Part shown: in pieces, positions 26,050 through 38,500 of the stretch
Numbering within the stretch: position 1 is the stretch's first letter
Layout of the letters: the number at the start of each line of letters is the position of its first letter
Assembly (NCBI GenBank): GCA_013368495.1
Contig: LUCH01001011.1
Coordinates: forward strand, 22,469 to 86,468
From: Paragonimus heterotremus
Lineage: Eukaryota; Platyhelminthes; Trematoda; Plagiorchiida; Troglotrematidae
DNA length: 64,000 nucleotides
Direction of reading: 5' to 3'
Translations under genes and position numbers: made by a program
Notes under the pieces: generated by a model
Seen by the model: only the letters and a program-made list of their open reading frames with translations
Database searches by the model: none
What the model was told of the DNA's origin: nothing

Positions 26050-26815
26050 GAACCGTTAAGCAGAACGCGAGATAGCTGCCTGAAAATTGTCAAACAACAA
26101 CACCTTGTCGTCAGCACAATGAAGATCAATCAGTCTTCCTCCAGGTAAGAGGTCCAAGCCACTGTCATGCGAGTACCAGGGACATTCATCCATTATTTCC
26201 GGTATGGTAAAATTGAACAAAAACAGTGAAAGTGGACGGCTTTGACGCATGCCGATCCTGGCGGTGAAACTGTCAGAAAGCTCATCGCAAACCGCAACCA
26301 GGGCTGTAGTATGGGAATAAAAGGCCGACTGTATACTCACATACTTGTTCGCTACAGCTCTGCGTTTAAGCTACCCTAAAAGTGTAGATCGATCCATCGG
26401 ATCGGACGTAATTTTATAGTTGAGAAATACGGCAACTTTTTGCCGATGGTCACATGACGTTGCTCCAAAATGAGTTGCTCCAATGAGTCAACGAAGTATA
26501 ATGATTGCGAGACCCTAGTAATTATTGGGTTCAAGGCAATTCTGCTATGAACTCATTTTTTTAAACTAGGAACTAATATCGAGTGGTCCCGGCAGACAGT
26601 TATGTTCTTCATTATCCACACAAGTAGAAACAACTGAGTTAAGGTTTCTACTGACGACTGTCTGCATTCGAGAACTGCCAGCACGAAGTCATCTGAACCA
26701 GTAGCCCGATAACGCTTGAGAGTCGGAATGCAATTTTGGACCTTAATCTCAGTGAGTGGTGCCAGATCTACTGACAAGGGCGTTACATTACAACTTTGTG
26801 GCGACAACACATCAG
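26050..26815 (-). mobile_element. RTE-type LINE fragment, reverse transcriptase fingers and palm
   Basis: On the minus strand, 26810-26553 reads LAPLTEIKVQNCIPTLKRYR, ATGSDDFVLAVLE, LTQLFLLVW and HSILVPSLKK. This matches the EV..AI..LKxxKAPGPDxxPAELF...LTxLFxxIW...IVPIxKK region. After a decayed stretch (DRSTLLG, LKRRAVANKYVSIQS at about 26.43-26.33 kb), 26340-26056 reads GMRQSRPLSLFLFNFTIPEI, GLDLLPGGRLIDL and HCADDKVLLF. These are the GVRQGCPLSPFLFNF and YADD blocks, with Tyr changed to Cys before ADD. The thumb and C-terminus are absent, so it is a truncated, non-autonomous relic. The sequence downstream on the minus strand belongs to the unclassified repeat A region. Confidence 0.78.
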
Positions 26816-27139
26816 AAGCTAGAGGTCAGTTAACCTGACCTTTAAATTGTCTTGACCAGAGCTCTAATTTTCTGGACTTTTTATGCATATGTCATCTGCC
26901 TAGCAGATAGATTCACTGACAAACGGTCGCCACCGGCCAACATGCCCCATACTAAAATATTTGTTTCATGAATGGGGTGAGATTTGGGTTCAAAAGCTGT
27001 AAGTATCTTAGAAATGAGGAACGCTAGGACTGCTTTCTAGGATAGTTTGGTACTCCTAATTTACCTACGATACAGCCAGTTCATCAACAGCCAGTTGTTG
27101 ATGTTGCCCATCGAAAGTAAAAACAAAGTGACAGGGTTT

Positions 27140-27328
27140 AGATGAAACCCATTTGTGAAACATCAGGGCCTCAGCTGGATTCAAAACAGCAACAGAGATA
27201 GCATGCCAGACCGCGGCAAGTGCTCTGCCAGCTGAGCTACGAATCCAGGCCAGGAGCTCAGAAATTTCACATCTGGATTCGGTTACCCACCCGTCCAGCC
27301 GTCTCATGTGGAATCCACCAAATGATTC
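27140..27328 (-). mobile_element. tRNA-derived SINE copy
   Basis: The minus strand holds TTCGTAGCTCAGCTGGCAG (A box), a decayed B box region (TTTTGAATCC) and the leader ending in the complement of GGAATCCACCAAATGAT. It is similar over its whole length to the 20484 copy. It forms part of a misleading 138-codon minus-strand open frame at 27065-27481. Confidence 0.78.
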
Positions 27329-28068
27329 GGGCCTGAGTCGGAGAAGAGCACCAAGCATAACAATGACGTATACGACGTCTAAAACTAATACTAACAAAAA
27401 CACCTTACGCCCAGTGTAAAGTTCCAACAATCGTCCGCCATTAATTCCGTGACGTGATGCTATCCTAGACCTACCGCACAAACGAGGCCAACCTCATCTA
27501 GGTGGCCAACCTGGATGATCCTATCTCCGTCAGGAATTGCTGTATCCGAACCGTGCGTCAACTGAAGAAGAGCGACCAGACAGCTTCTAGGTAGAATTCG
27601 ACTTACATCATTTTTGGATTTACTTAACTTGGAAATAACTGTTGCGGACGCGACTGGTGACAGATAATGATTACTATCAATAGACCTGAAGCAGCATATT
27701 GCGAATGTAAGTGTTTGGAAGAAATGGCAGTGCTGTGATGTACGAATCAGCTGTGAAAGCCTCGACGCTCGTTGAGCATGATTTTAAATTGTATCCACCT
27801 ATAGAGATGGTTGAAAATACACCCGAACAAACCGGCATCCGTGAGGACGATGATCTTTTTACGGTGAATTTTCACGTTGTTTACGAAGGAAAGTAGCTTG
27901 GTAAATCTGATAACTTGGAAGAGAACCAAGTTCGAGAAGTCTGGACGTCGGCTGGATTTTAGTTGACCAACGATGTCAAACTACCTATCCGTGATACAAT
28001 TTCGATGCTCATCGGTGGCGTTGGCGGATTCTAAATAAGAAATCTTGTTTGGACAGTCAATCTGCTAG

Positions 28069-28240
28069 ATCATTTGATAGACTCCACATGAGATAGTGGG
28101 TTGGGTGAGTAACTGAGTCCAAATGTGAAATCTCTGGTCTCCCGGTGTGGTTTCCTAACTCAGTTGGTAGAAGACTTGTGTTTGATCATGTTGCCTATGT
28201 CGCTGGATCGAATCCAACCGAAGTCCAGGTTGGCAAAGAT
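28069..28240 (+). mobile_element. tRNA-derived SINE copy
   Basis: It has leader ATCATTTGATAGACTCCAC, A-box-like CTAACTCAGTTGGTAG, B box GGATCGAATCC and tail AACCGAAGTCCAGG. It lies about 740 bp from the minus-strand copy at 27140-27328, in head-to-head orientation. Confidence 0.72.
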
Positions 28241-31200
28241 GTTTATTTCGTTAGACGTTTGCATTTGTTAGGTGAACTCTCATAGTTTGAACAACTGCCA
28301 CGTACTGAAAGATGGTGTGAACGACAGGGCTCAAGTGTTAAAAAGTCAACATGCAGTACTGAGCAGTTGAATTTTCTTCAAAGATATGATCGGGGAAGAA
28401 ATAGAATGAATTGCGTTTTGTTAAAAGTTCACCCACATTTAGCACTCACAAGCATAAAACGTGGAAATTATATACACTATACATTAATGACCGATCAGCG
28501 AATGGATGCACATACACAGAAGACATACAATAAGTAACCAATACCACGGTGATCCGAAGTGTTGTCTCAACCACTTTCGCGCACATAATGATAGCCAGTA
28601 AATTCGGGTAAACACTGTTGCGCCTGAAACAAATAACTGGATTCCCACTGTGAAACAGCATTATGAGGAAGCTAACCAGGTCAGCCTGGTGACTTAGTTG
28701 TGAGGTAAAATTAATTTCTGATTATTGTTTAGACCGTTGAAACACAGTTAGAAATGATCAGTGGCAATAAAAATCAAACTATACTTAAAGCATCGTTTGT
28801 GCAGTAGTGCCGGCCACAGAATTTGATGTTGTGTACCGATTGACGCACTTGCATTCATAGCAGGGCCACAATTATAACATAATGTGACAGAGCACGTCCC
28901 AAATGGGCTAAAACAACTGAGGAAATAACGATGTCAAGTCAGTGGGATTGGCCATCCACGGATTGCAAAACGCTTCACAAGTCACTGTGGTGAACCAATA
29001 AACTTATTCAAACTATTGTAAAGCAATCAGAACCCAAAGTTATTGGCTTTTGGCGGAATTGTGTTGATCTGAGTTCACCAGCCGTTGTTGAGTGCACGAT
29101 ACTTTCCGGAATCGTGTGGGTCTAGTAACTTTTTGTGTGATGTGCGCTAGGTACGTGATTGATAAGGGTAGACGAAGTGTTAACATATCACAGCACATAT
29201 CAGCATCAGTTTTTCAGGGTCAAAGACATGAGAATCCAAACTAAAACTATCCCTTCGAATGATGCACATTTTCATAAATAACCCTCCTATCCTCGGCGGT
29301 TATTTTGAAGGCGACGGAAGTAGATGCTTTATCATATCAATTGCATTGCTGTGGGAATTGTCAGTTGCCCACTGTCACACTTTGAGTGGCATGTGCACCA
29401 TTCCTTTTGGGGCGTAATTCATTATCGTTGTTTGAATATCTTGATTATTCAGTATGCATCTGTTAGATATGAATGTTATATTGGGTGATCAGTTTATCTT
29501 TAGCCCGTTCGACACCAACCTGTAACTAATCCCTTCAAAAACGATCCGATGATCGAAACTATCAGTTATTTATTTATCCATCTTGATAATTTGTTCGATA
29601 ATACACACAAGACAGAGTATTGTGATCCAATTTTGTTTTAAAATTTGAGGTCGTCTGTTAGTTGCTACGTGTTGTTCAACGCCAATGTGGGAGACCATGC
29701 AATGTCTTCTTTGCGCTCTGATGTATGCAGATTACCGAATCGTTTGCTGTTTGTTGGTCGGTTGACCCTGCCCGATGGAAGTGTATGGGATCCGGTGAAC
29801 GAATAAGAGTCCATATAAAATCGGGTAAAAAAAAACATGCCGGATGAATGAGTGGTGTCCACAAGGGACAAAACCGGTGATTAGAACAGATGAACACTGT
29901 TGTAATTACTCCAACTACGGCGTCCAACCCATACAGGTATGTAACATTGTCACTCGTCTGGAACGATAGCATTACGCTTAACATACATGTCATGATTCGC
30001 GCTAAAAACCTGCCTGTTTGCGTCTTGTTTAGCTATGCAGGCACGTAAGCCCCAACATATCGCGAGCTTTATACATGGGCATGATGCCGGGTTGAGAACA
30101 AGACACATACCTAGTCGCCCTTATGCATTAACAAGATAACATCGAGTGGTTCAAGGTTCACAGCCTTTATGGATATTGCTGTAGCGGGTCATATAGGGAA
30201 TCAGGTGACGAACAGACGGTCAATAAATACACGGATGCGTGTGGTCAGCTAATAAACACGAAGTACAGGGAAGATGAAACAAAAGGATAGACAACAGACG
30301 TCTATCAACGGATGGTAAATGCAGGCGAGGAGGACACCTGATTGTGGACAGAACATATTGGTTATTGAGATTTTAAGACGGGGGTTTAAACTGGTGTGAA
30401 GCTCTCCAAACTAGACGGAATGTGAATGGCAAAGTGATCTAGAACACATTCCACGGTGGGTGAGAAAGCGGGAAGAACCCTGTACAATAGGTGAAAATAG
30501 ATAGAGTAGACAAAAACAGATAGCATGTTTTTAATAACGGCAGCATATGACAGGACGGATTAGATAATTGAAATAAGATAAAAACAAATGTGAGCTTGGT
30601 CGATCATCTGCTGCCTACAAAAAGCGATCACGGGAAAAGGTTTGCTATTCGAGAGAAACCAATGGAACAATGATGGGAGCGGAATGTGGAATTAAAACAA
30701 GAGAACAGCTTAGAAAAGATGCACACACTTTCCTCAAAAGCATGGTGGTGATAGGTGTCGAATAATAGAATGGAGAGGAGGAGGGTTAACCATTTTTTAA
30801 TCCGAAGGAAAACTTGTTTGGTTCGTTGGAAGCGGGAGACCAGTGTGGTGAAGAAGCCTGTTGTGGAGATGCTCGAAATGTCGGTAAATCGAAGGGGGAG
30901 CAGCACACCGAAGCACTGATTGCTCCGGATGCTTGTTTCGATACCGGATGCCCGGAGATCAATGTGGCTAGGTGTGCGGCATAACCTTGTGTGAGAGGCT
31001 AGATGAAAAAAACAGAAAACACCAGTTTAGTATGTGTGACGAAGGAGTCAACGACAAAAAAACACTGATCACAAATCAAACACAACAAAAAGTCAATCGG
31101 TTTACAGAACAGGTCTAAGAAATATAAAACTTTCGACTGTAGGGATCTTGACAACATAGGCTGTGCGCTAGAAGACAATAGCAATACGCATAAAATTCCC

Positions 31201-34200
31201 TAGTCATGGAAATCACTCTCGTCAGCTAAATCCAACGAGCATCGCTGGTAAGTAGCAGGAGTGAAGTAATATAAACGCGTTACCCCACTAGTATCGATTT
31301 ACAAGTACTTTTGTATTTCAAATAGGGTTGCAATTCACCAACCTGTAGACAAACATAAAGCTGAGGTTGCACTGTTTTCACAGCCAATCGAAATGGGATG
31401 TATGGACTAAAGTTACAAGTGGAAATGGCAGCATGATGTGTCTAAATAGGTAATAACGATTAAAAAAAGTCATCGAAAATTGTATAGGTTTTTAGAAATG
31501 CCCACTCCATCAGAAACAGAGTGAAATACAATTGGAGAATATGCACACATAAGAAGTCGTATTGTCGGATGATAATGCAGTTTAGTTGTGGACCAACTGA
31601 CTTGAAGATAAGGCGGCAGAATAAGGAACAATGTCTATCAGGGTTCGGCCAATCTACTGATATTTCTCCGTTAGGCTGATACACTGAAAACTTGGATTCA
31701 CATTACCCAACGAAATCCAGATTACAGAGTGAAGGGTACCATTCACTTTGTTCAATACGCGAACAACCGATTGCTTCGGATAAGTACTGTATCTCGCAGT
31801 TGCCGGATCTGTTGTTAAACTCTTCCCAGACGTTTATGATGCTTGAATTTTCTATTTGGCCCCTTTGTATACAACCCCGTTTCAATCTTGCAACTTAACC
31901 GTACTTACTCACCCGCACCTATTGTTTTACACGTTTGGAGGTCACTGTGTAATCCATTTGCTTTTATTTGACATATTTCATCGGAGGTAGACGTTTTCTG
32001 TTCTGTTTTCATTATGAAAACGACTTCTGAGGTAACTTCAATATTCGTTTTATAATCTTTATTCAACTTTAAGCAATCGATTTGTGATTTACAGTACATT
32101 TTTTGCCGCTGATATCAACCATTACAGTTGAGGTTGGCGGCCGATTTTTTCACACATTTTGTTGCTTACAAAACAGTGCCGTGGAACCAAAGACGGTTTG
32201 GTAGTAACAAGCACAAAGCTATTTGTTAGCAAATCACTACTTGCTCATTTCTACTATCAGCATGATTTTCTATTTTATCAGGTACAATCGATTGCACCTT
32301 GTCTGAACTCTAAATAAAAAGTGTTGAGGCGACTGTCATTGTGAGCCGGACTACCATACTGGTGTGTCAGAGTAAATTTGAAAGTGTTTGACAACATACG
32401 CAAACTGAACTAGGTTCTATTATATAGTCACATCCAACGAGCTACGTATATAGTGGCACCAGCCGGTGGATAATATAGTCAAGTTTCATAGGGAAACTGA
32501 TCGTTCGGACAACTGACACCAAAAAGATCAAATCATTTATTTTATATTAAAACTTCACAATACATTGCGATTGTTTCTATCGTTTTGATGTTCATTATCT
32601 TCTTGTACACTATTGTTCATTGTTACCCCTTTGAACATGACGAAGATCGAATCAACAGTTTACTCGTAACCGTGACTCTAAACCGAATTTAACCTAGAAC
32701 CGCTTAATCGACTAGCTAGAGAGCGCTGTTATGAAAGAATCCACATGCTTCATTCAGCAGTACAAACAGGTAACACCACTGGGTCTTAGAGTACGAAAAA
32801 GTAGGACAAATGGAGAGAGACTAGCGCATTTTTTCATGTCAGGCCCGAGTCGGACAGCATATACTGACCGCCTCTGCGTATTTTCTGTCCAAGAGTGTAT
32901 GGCTGAGGGATTAGTTTACCAGGCAACTGCGTTGGGGATCGATTTCAAGTTCATTCGGCAATACATCTGATCCGATTACAATGCCGATCTACCGTCTCCA
33001 GGAAATGCTTTCGAGGTTCTTACACTTAACTAAGGAAACATTTGCCAGCCTCAGCTTAGTTTGGCTATGAGGTAACAATCGAGGCCACTCAGAAACGGAT
33101 GCGGTGTGATTACACACATGGTAAACATGTAACAAAATACTGGCAGAACAACCAGAACGAGTGTGCACAACGTAGAGCAATTTCTTGGTTTGGTCGAACC
33201 AGAAATACGAGATGAAAGCCTCTTGTAAGGACGTGGAAGCTCGACTGGTACACAGTTTGCTGAACTATGGGGTACAGCACTAATACGGATTTCTTTCTGA
33301 ACAGATCAGTTTTATCGCAATCCCTAGCACACTGCAGTACAGTAATCACTGGCAATCTGAATCGTCACCAAGTATCAAAAAGAAACAGCCATATGTCTGT
33401 TGATGTTTACATATTACAACGAGGCTGGAGAACAACTATCGATGAAATTATAAGAAAATGGAGGAACAAGGTAGCGATACTGTCGACAGTGTGTAGAGCC
33501 GAGGAAACACAAGAAAAAAATAACGATTGTCTGTTTATACACGAAACGCAAATGTGGCGCGAAGCACAGTAATTCATGTTGGAAGCGACTGTCAAAGAAC
33601 AAAAATGTGATCATTTAAGAGTCAAATGTAGCTTGCATGTGATCCTTGGAAGACAACTTTTCATGCTTAAATAACCAAACTTGGTTCTTAAACAATCGCC
33701 TTCAGCTCTTGAATGATAAGAACTAATGTCATTGATAGTGTGCTGTGAACATAAACCGGTCGTTATATAAGACAGCAGTCTTGAAAAATGTATCTAGTGT
33801 TGAGCCTTTTGGGTCCAGAATCGGTGACAAACTGCGTTAAAATTAAGGACTGTTGTCTCTCAAATCCGTCCATATTCTTCGGAGTAATGCATGGTTAGTT
33901 TTCGAATGCCTATTTCATCAGACAGACGTATCATATGAGGTATGACATTTTTGTGTACATGAACGGAAGACAATTAGAAGAAGCAACGTTGAGGTAATGG
34001 TGTGTTGCCCCGGAGCACACTAAGTGTCTTTCCAGAACAACGGTATGGAACTAGGAGAAGACTTAGAGGGTGGATAATAACTTGTAAAACAATAGATGAC
34101 TCTTCGTTGCATTTGATAAGTTACATTTTTTAGTCAGCTTGAATGGTGTACGTGCAGCATTTTTGCACCAGATAGAGGTAGCTCACCGACATATTAACAT

Positions 34201-35438
34201 TCCTTAGTAATTAGCGAAATTAATCGGAGCAAGATTTAATAATTATGAGCTCATTGATGAATCATAATTGAATCGTGCGACTTTTTTTTACCCGTAAATA
34301 GGACGATTTGACTGTTCCGAATACACAAACCTTTCAGTTGTTCTAGTGCTAAACGAGGGCCCAACAATTTAAAACGGGGTAGTGACGGTGACACTCTCTT
34401 CGGTAGTTCTGAATATGAAGAAACTGCATTTGAAAATCTTTAAATTCCAATGCGTTGCAGACTGAAGCACGTAAAGAAACATTATACACATTTAAAAAAA
34501 ACAAGGATATAGATTGAATTAATAAAAAACTAGCAAACGCTTACAAAAGCATATAGTGATCAGATATCAACATGGTCACGAATTAGGTGAACGTTCTGTG
34601 AAGCAAAGCAAGTGAATGTCATCAACCAGATCGATGACATCACGGTTACGAAAAACATGAGTTAGAGATACTCGTTAACATAGCGATGTAAATTGGAAAA
34701 TGGGATACCAGCATCAATGTGATTGGCCAATTTTTCTTAACGCACTCATTTTTGAATAGGGTGGCACGAAAATAGTGTTATATGAATTTACTTCACACAC
34801 GTTCATCAATGATAAGCGTGAGACTAGTGTGAAAAGTTGGATAGTAAATGAACAAAAATTGATTCCATTTGTGAGTTTCATTTACAACCAAACCGATGTC
34901 AAATAAAGATTAACGGTCATTTGCTTCAGAGCGCATAGCAGAGGTTGCCAACAACTTATAGATAAAGGCGTAAAATATACACCGCGATACATTGTGAACA
35001 TTCACCGGGACAGCAAACGGTCAGTTGATATTGACCAAGCGACCTATAGTCAATAAATCTAGGGTTTCGTGCTTATTAGATACCACTCATCGGCGGTTAC
35101 ACTAATGCACCTCTCAGCCACCGTGGCATATGTTTCCCAGTACTAGTTTTCCGCGTTTTTTCGTTCTAACTATGTACTTTCTTTAGTCACTCTTGTGGTA
35201 AGCGGTGGTTGGGGTCAATGCATCATTCTATCAAATTCAAAGCCAATCATGAATGCACGTTAGACGATCACGATTTCCAGACAATGAAGTGTTGCCATCA
35301 GTGGGAAAAAATATCAGAGCTACGAACCAGTGGATACGAAGACAATGAGCGCAAACAAGGTTGATGACAACCAATGGGATAGGCCGTCAATGAGACTGAT
35401 TAGAACAAAACACGAACATCCAATGTACAAAAACTCAC
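28241..35438. other. no gene recognised downstream of the last PITPNM exon found
   Basis: This is where the terminal PITPNM exon and 3' UTR should lie. It was searched on the minus strand for a DGYxxHL-type block without success. A minus-strand frame at 31905-32099 ends at a strong donor-like GCGG|GTGAGTAAG, but its protein is unfamiliar. No mobile element was recognised. Confidence 0.45.
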
Positions 35439-35567
35439 AGTGGACTGTAAACTCTGATTACGCGACATTCGGCCCACCACGAAAATCTTCTCAGGCGGTA
35501 GTCCAAGTGATCGATACAAGTTGACATCCTTACCAGATCCATAGGCACAATGAATCTTCAGTTTAAC
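35439..35567 (-). CDS. PITPNM: PITPNM exon: LNS2 AYGSxKD/IFVVGR block
   Basis: There are 43 codons, phase 0-0. The acceptor lies in a CTTCTTCAATAAAG context and the donor is TCCACT|GTGAGT. It encodes VKLKIHCAYGSGKDVNLYRS and LGLPPEKIFVVGRMSRNQS. AYGSxKDVxxYxxLGLxPxxIFIVGR is the family pattern here, including the Lys-Asp pair of the HAD fold. The downstream exon that should carry DGYxxHL and the C-terminus was sought on the minus strand down to about 28 kb and not found. It may lie far away, be divergent, or be interrupted. The plus-strand frame over this exon is a shadow. Confidence 0.94.
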
Positions 35568-38500
35568 CTTTATTGAAGAAGAACAGTGAAAGAGACATCC
35601 AAGGATTAGAATTCAAATGAAAATTACACCTTAACACTCGTGTGCACTCTAATCAATGATACCAATCTATAGCAAAGTCATATAGTGTTAAGCTGGTTTG
35701 CCTATTCCATTCGCTACATTCGCTTGTGAGTTACGCTCAGATTGTAATTAAAGAAAAGTGACTTTCTATTACCAGTCGTATCATATTTTCGGAAGTCCAG
35801 AGTGCACCATGCTGTGCTATTTGGAAATAGCACGGTTAGCGTTAAAAGAGATTTGCCATCTTACTTGTTCCGAAACTGTACGCAACAGTTGTGCCTTTTG
35901 GCGTAGCGGATCAGTCGAGATGCCTTCCACGAACAGCGAGATTCCTTGCGGAAAGTTGTGGTTTGCAAGCCAACAGTTCACTCTCCGCTGTTGCATATCC
36001 GGTCGAGCGGACAGATAGATGAGTAAATAGCCCAGACCTTGCCAGTGACGAGCAACATCCACCGCGCCAGGACGAACTTTTGGGTCCTACACGGACAATA
36101 TGAAAGAGAAAGCATTGCAATTTTTTCAACTCGATGTACAACAGGTGGACAAACTACAGGCTGTTTGGTGCAAAAACTAGAGATGGGACGGTCTCTGTAA
36201 ACTGTATCAAACAAAATGGGGATAGATGAATCAACTTCAATGGATCGGAAGCCAAAGTAGAAGAGCAACTTGACAATAGTGACTGAACAACGAAGAATTT
36301 ATAAAAAAATGAAACACGGATGACAATCCGAGAAATCAGATTGTAATAAAGCATCCACACCAAATTATTGAAGGATTGTGGTGCATAGATTACACTATAT
36401 CCAACCCATTCCAAGACAGAGGTGAACCCCGCTTTAACAAATAAATGAATGGCGGTCTCCAGTTTTCAGCCTGCATGAATCAGGTGTGGATATTGTACAC
36501 TAGTGGATGAAATAAACGAGCAAGGTTATTCGACATCAGCTAACCGGTACCGATCAGAAACAAAAAGCGCATGATTCAGGCTTTCGAAACGCTTTGCTTT
36601 TCAGTATGTGCATTTGCTACATGGGATGGATCACCTGGGCGACCCTTGTTGAACACCATTTTTCGATTATTGGAGGTCCACACGAACCCGCTGAATTAAT
36701 TACCGTTCTAACTGACTCCGAAGCAATATTTAGGGAGCTGTACACAGTTAGGCGAAGAAGGAACAACGCAATCAGTATGAATTTATTTTGAATAGGGCAG
36801 CGTTTTCGTCATAAGGACCTAAAATCTCATGCAGGGCGTTATGGACTGCGTAAAACATTATCATCTTGAAATGACCGATCGCTCTGGACAAAAAATATTG
36901 ACAAAAAATATGATTGCGATAAGTCTTTGTAACCCGAACCATTAAATGGTTAACTCAGAGAGACTGAAGAACTCCCTCCAATAACGGGCTCAGGTACGGG
37001 CGAGTCACCATTACCATGTCCTAGGAGAACGTCTATTCCGTTGTCACATTGACCACTGACGATGTTAAACTGTCTCACTCTTCAAATATATGCTGCTGTG
37101 GCGAACTCTTAATCGACCACTCTTTACCTCTTATATTTCAATCGGTCACCAAATAACTGTTACCGGTAAAAAGTAGGGGATTTAAACAGTTCGGTCACTT
37201 TAAGAGAGACCCAATTGCGAAAAATCTGAACTTCGGCTGGATTCAAACCAGCGAAAGAAACAACATGCCCAAATGCGGCAAATGCTCTACCAGCTGAACT
37301 ACGAAGCCACGTTAGAAGCTCAGAAATTTCACATTTGGATCTAGTTACCCACTTAACCAACTGTGTCATATGGAATCCACCAGATGATCCAGTCGATCGA
37401 CTGCCGAAGCATGACTTCTCGATAAATTTTGTTTTCAACAGTCGATGGGCTGACCTCAATAAAAATGTGTCGCAACCAGTTAAACGGTCAGTGATTGATT
37501 GAATGAACGACGCCAACAGCGATAATCACAACGAGTGCTTCATACACTCAAGATGAGTGGATATTCAGTCAGTGCACATGTAAAAGTAAGGCAAGTTGTC
37601 AGTGCAAGTCAGTTCCTTCTGAGGTCAGTTCTGAATCAGCTAGCCGATACTGACCGCCTTTGTTTACATCAACACAACAGAACCAAAGACAACAACATTA
37701 AACAGGTGCGGGAACAATGGACTGAGAAACAACAAGAAGCTAACTACGGGTCCAGTTCATGTACGTAACCCATGACTACAGCATAACAACACAATATATG
37801 TGAGCCAATTTTAAGTTTAAAACCATCCAGCCTTTGCATTCAGATAGACTTTACAGCCGACATCTTTCAAAAAGAAGCACTAGATTCGAGTTTCGCTCTC
37901 ACTAGAGTTGCTTAGTAGTGCATATCCATACTTCTTCTTTCCGAAAGAGGTTGACTGAGAAGTCTATCTGAATGCAAAGATTGCGATAAAATGTGAGTGA
38001 TATTCAACATGAAACTAACCAACCCCTGGACTACTCATAAGATATCTGAGTTAGTTTGTCTGTTCTTTACGCGTGATTTCACAAAATAATTACTGATCGG
38101 ATTAATGAGGAACATTTCGTCAAAAAACTGCTACTTTTAAAAAATTATAGTCATGTGCAAAATGACTGCAACGAACTAATAAGCACTACTTGGAAAGAAC
38201 AGACGTTCTTAGCATGCCAGATCTACCTCACTACATACAATTACAAAAGCAAGACCGCGACAGCAGAAACGGAAGACCACAGAATCGTTAAGGGTACGAT
38301 AAACAGTAAGTGTTCTATTCAGTTTCGAACAATTGGAAGGCCAGGAGGAATGTGAAAACAATATAAGGACCAAGACCATCAGCACAAAAACGTCAAAGGA
38401 TGTAATGGTCAATCGGGATACATGGGAGCTAACTAAACAAACATGAACAAGAGCAAGGATGATGAGTCATAGAAACGGGAAAATAGAGGACGGATGACAG

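Noticed and set aside
27065..27481. Minus-strand 138-codon open frame
   Set aside because: Most of it is a tRNA-derived SINE read through in one frame.
31905..32099. Minus-strand frame ending at a strong donor-like site, considered as the terminal PITPNM region or another gene
   Set aside because: No similarity to the RdgB/Nir C-terminus and no partner exon found.
35330..35524. Plus-strand 64-codon frame
   Set aside because: Shadow of the minus-strand LNS2 exon 35439-35567 and its flank.
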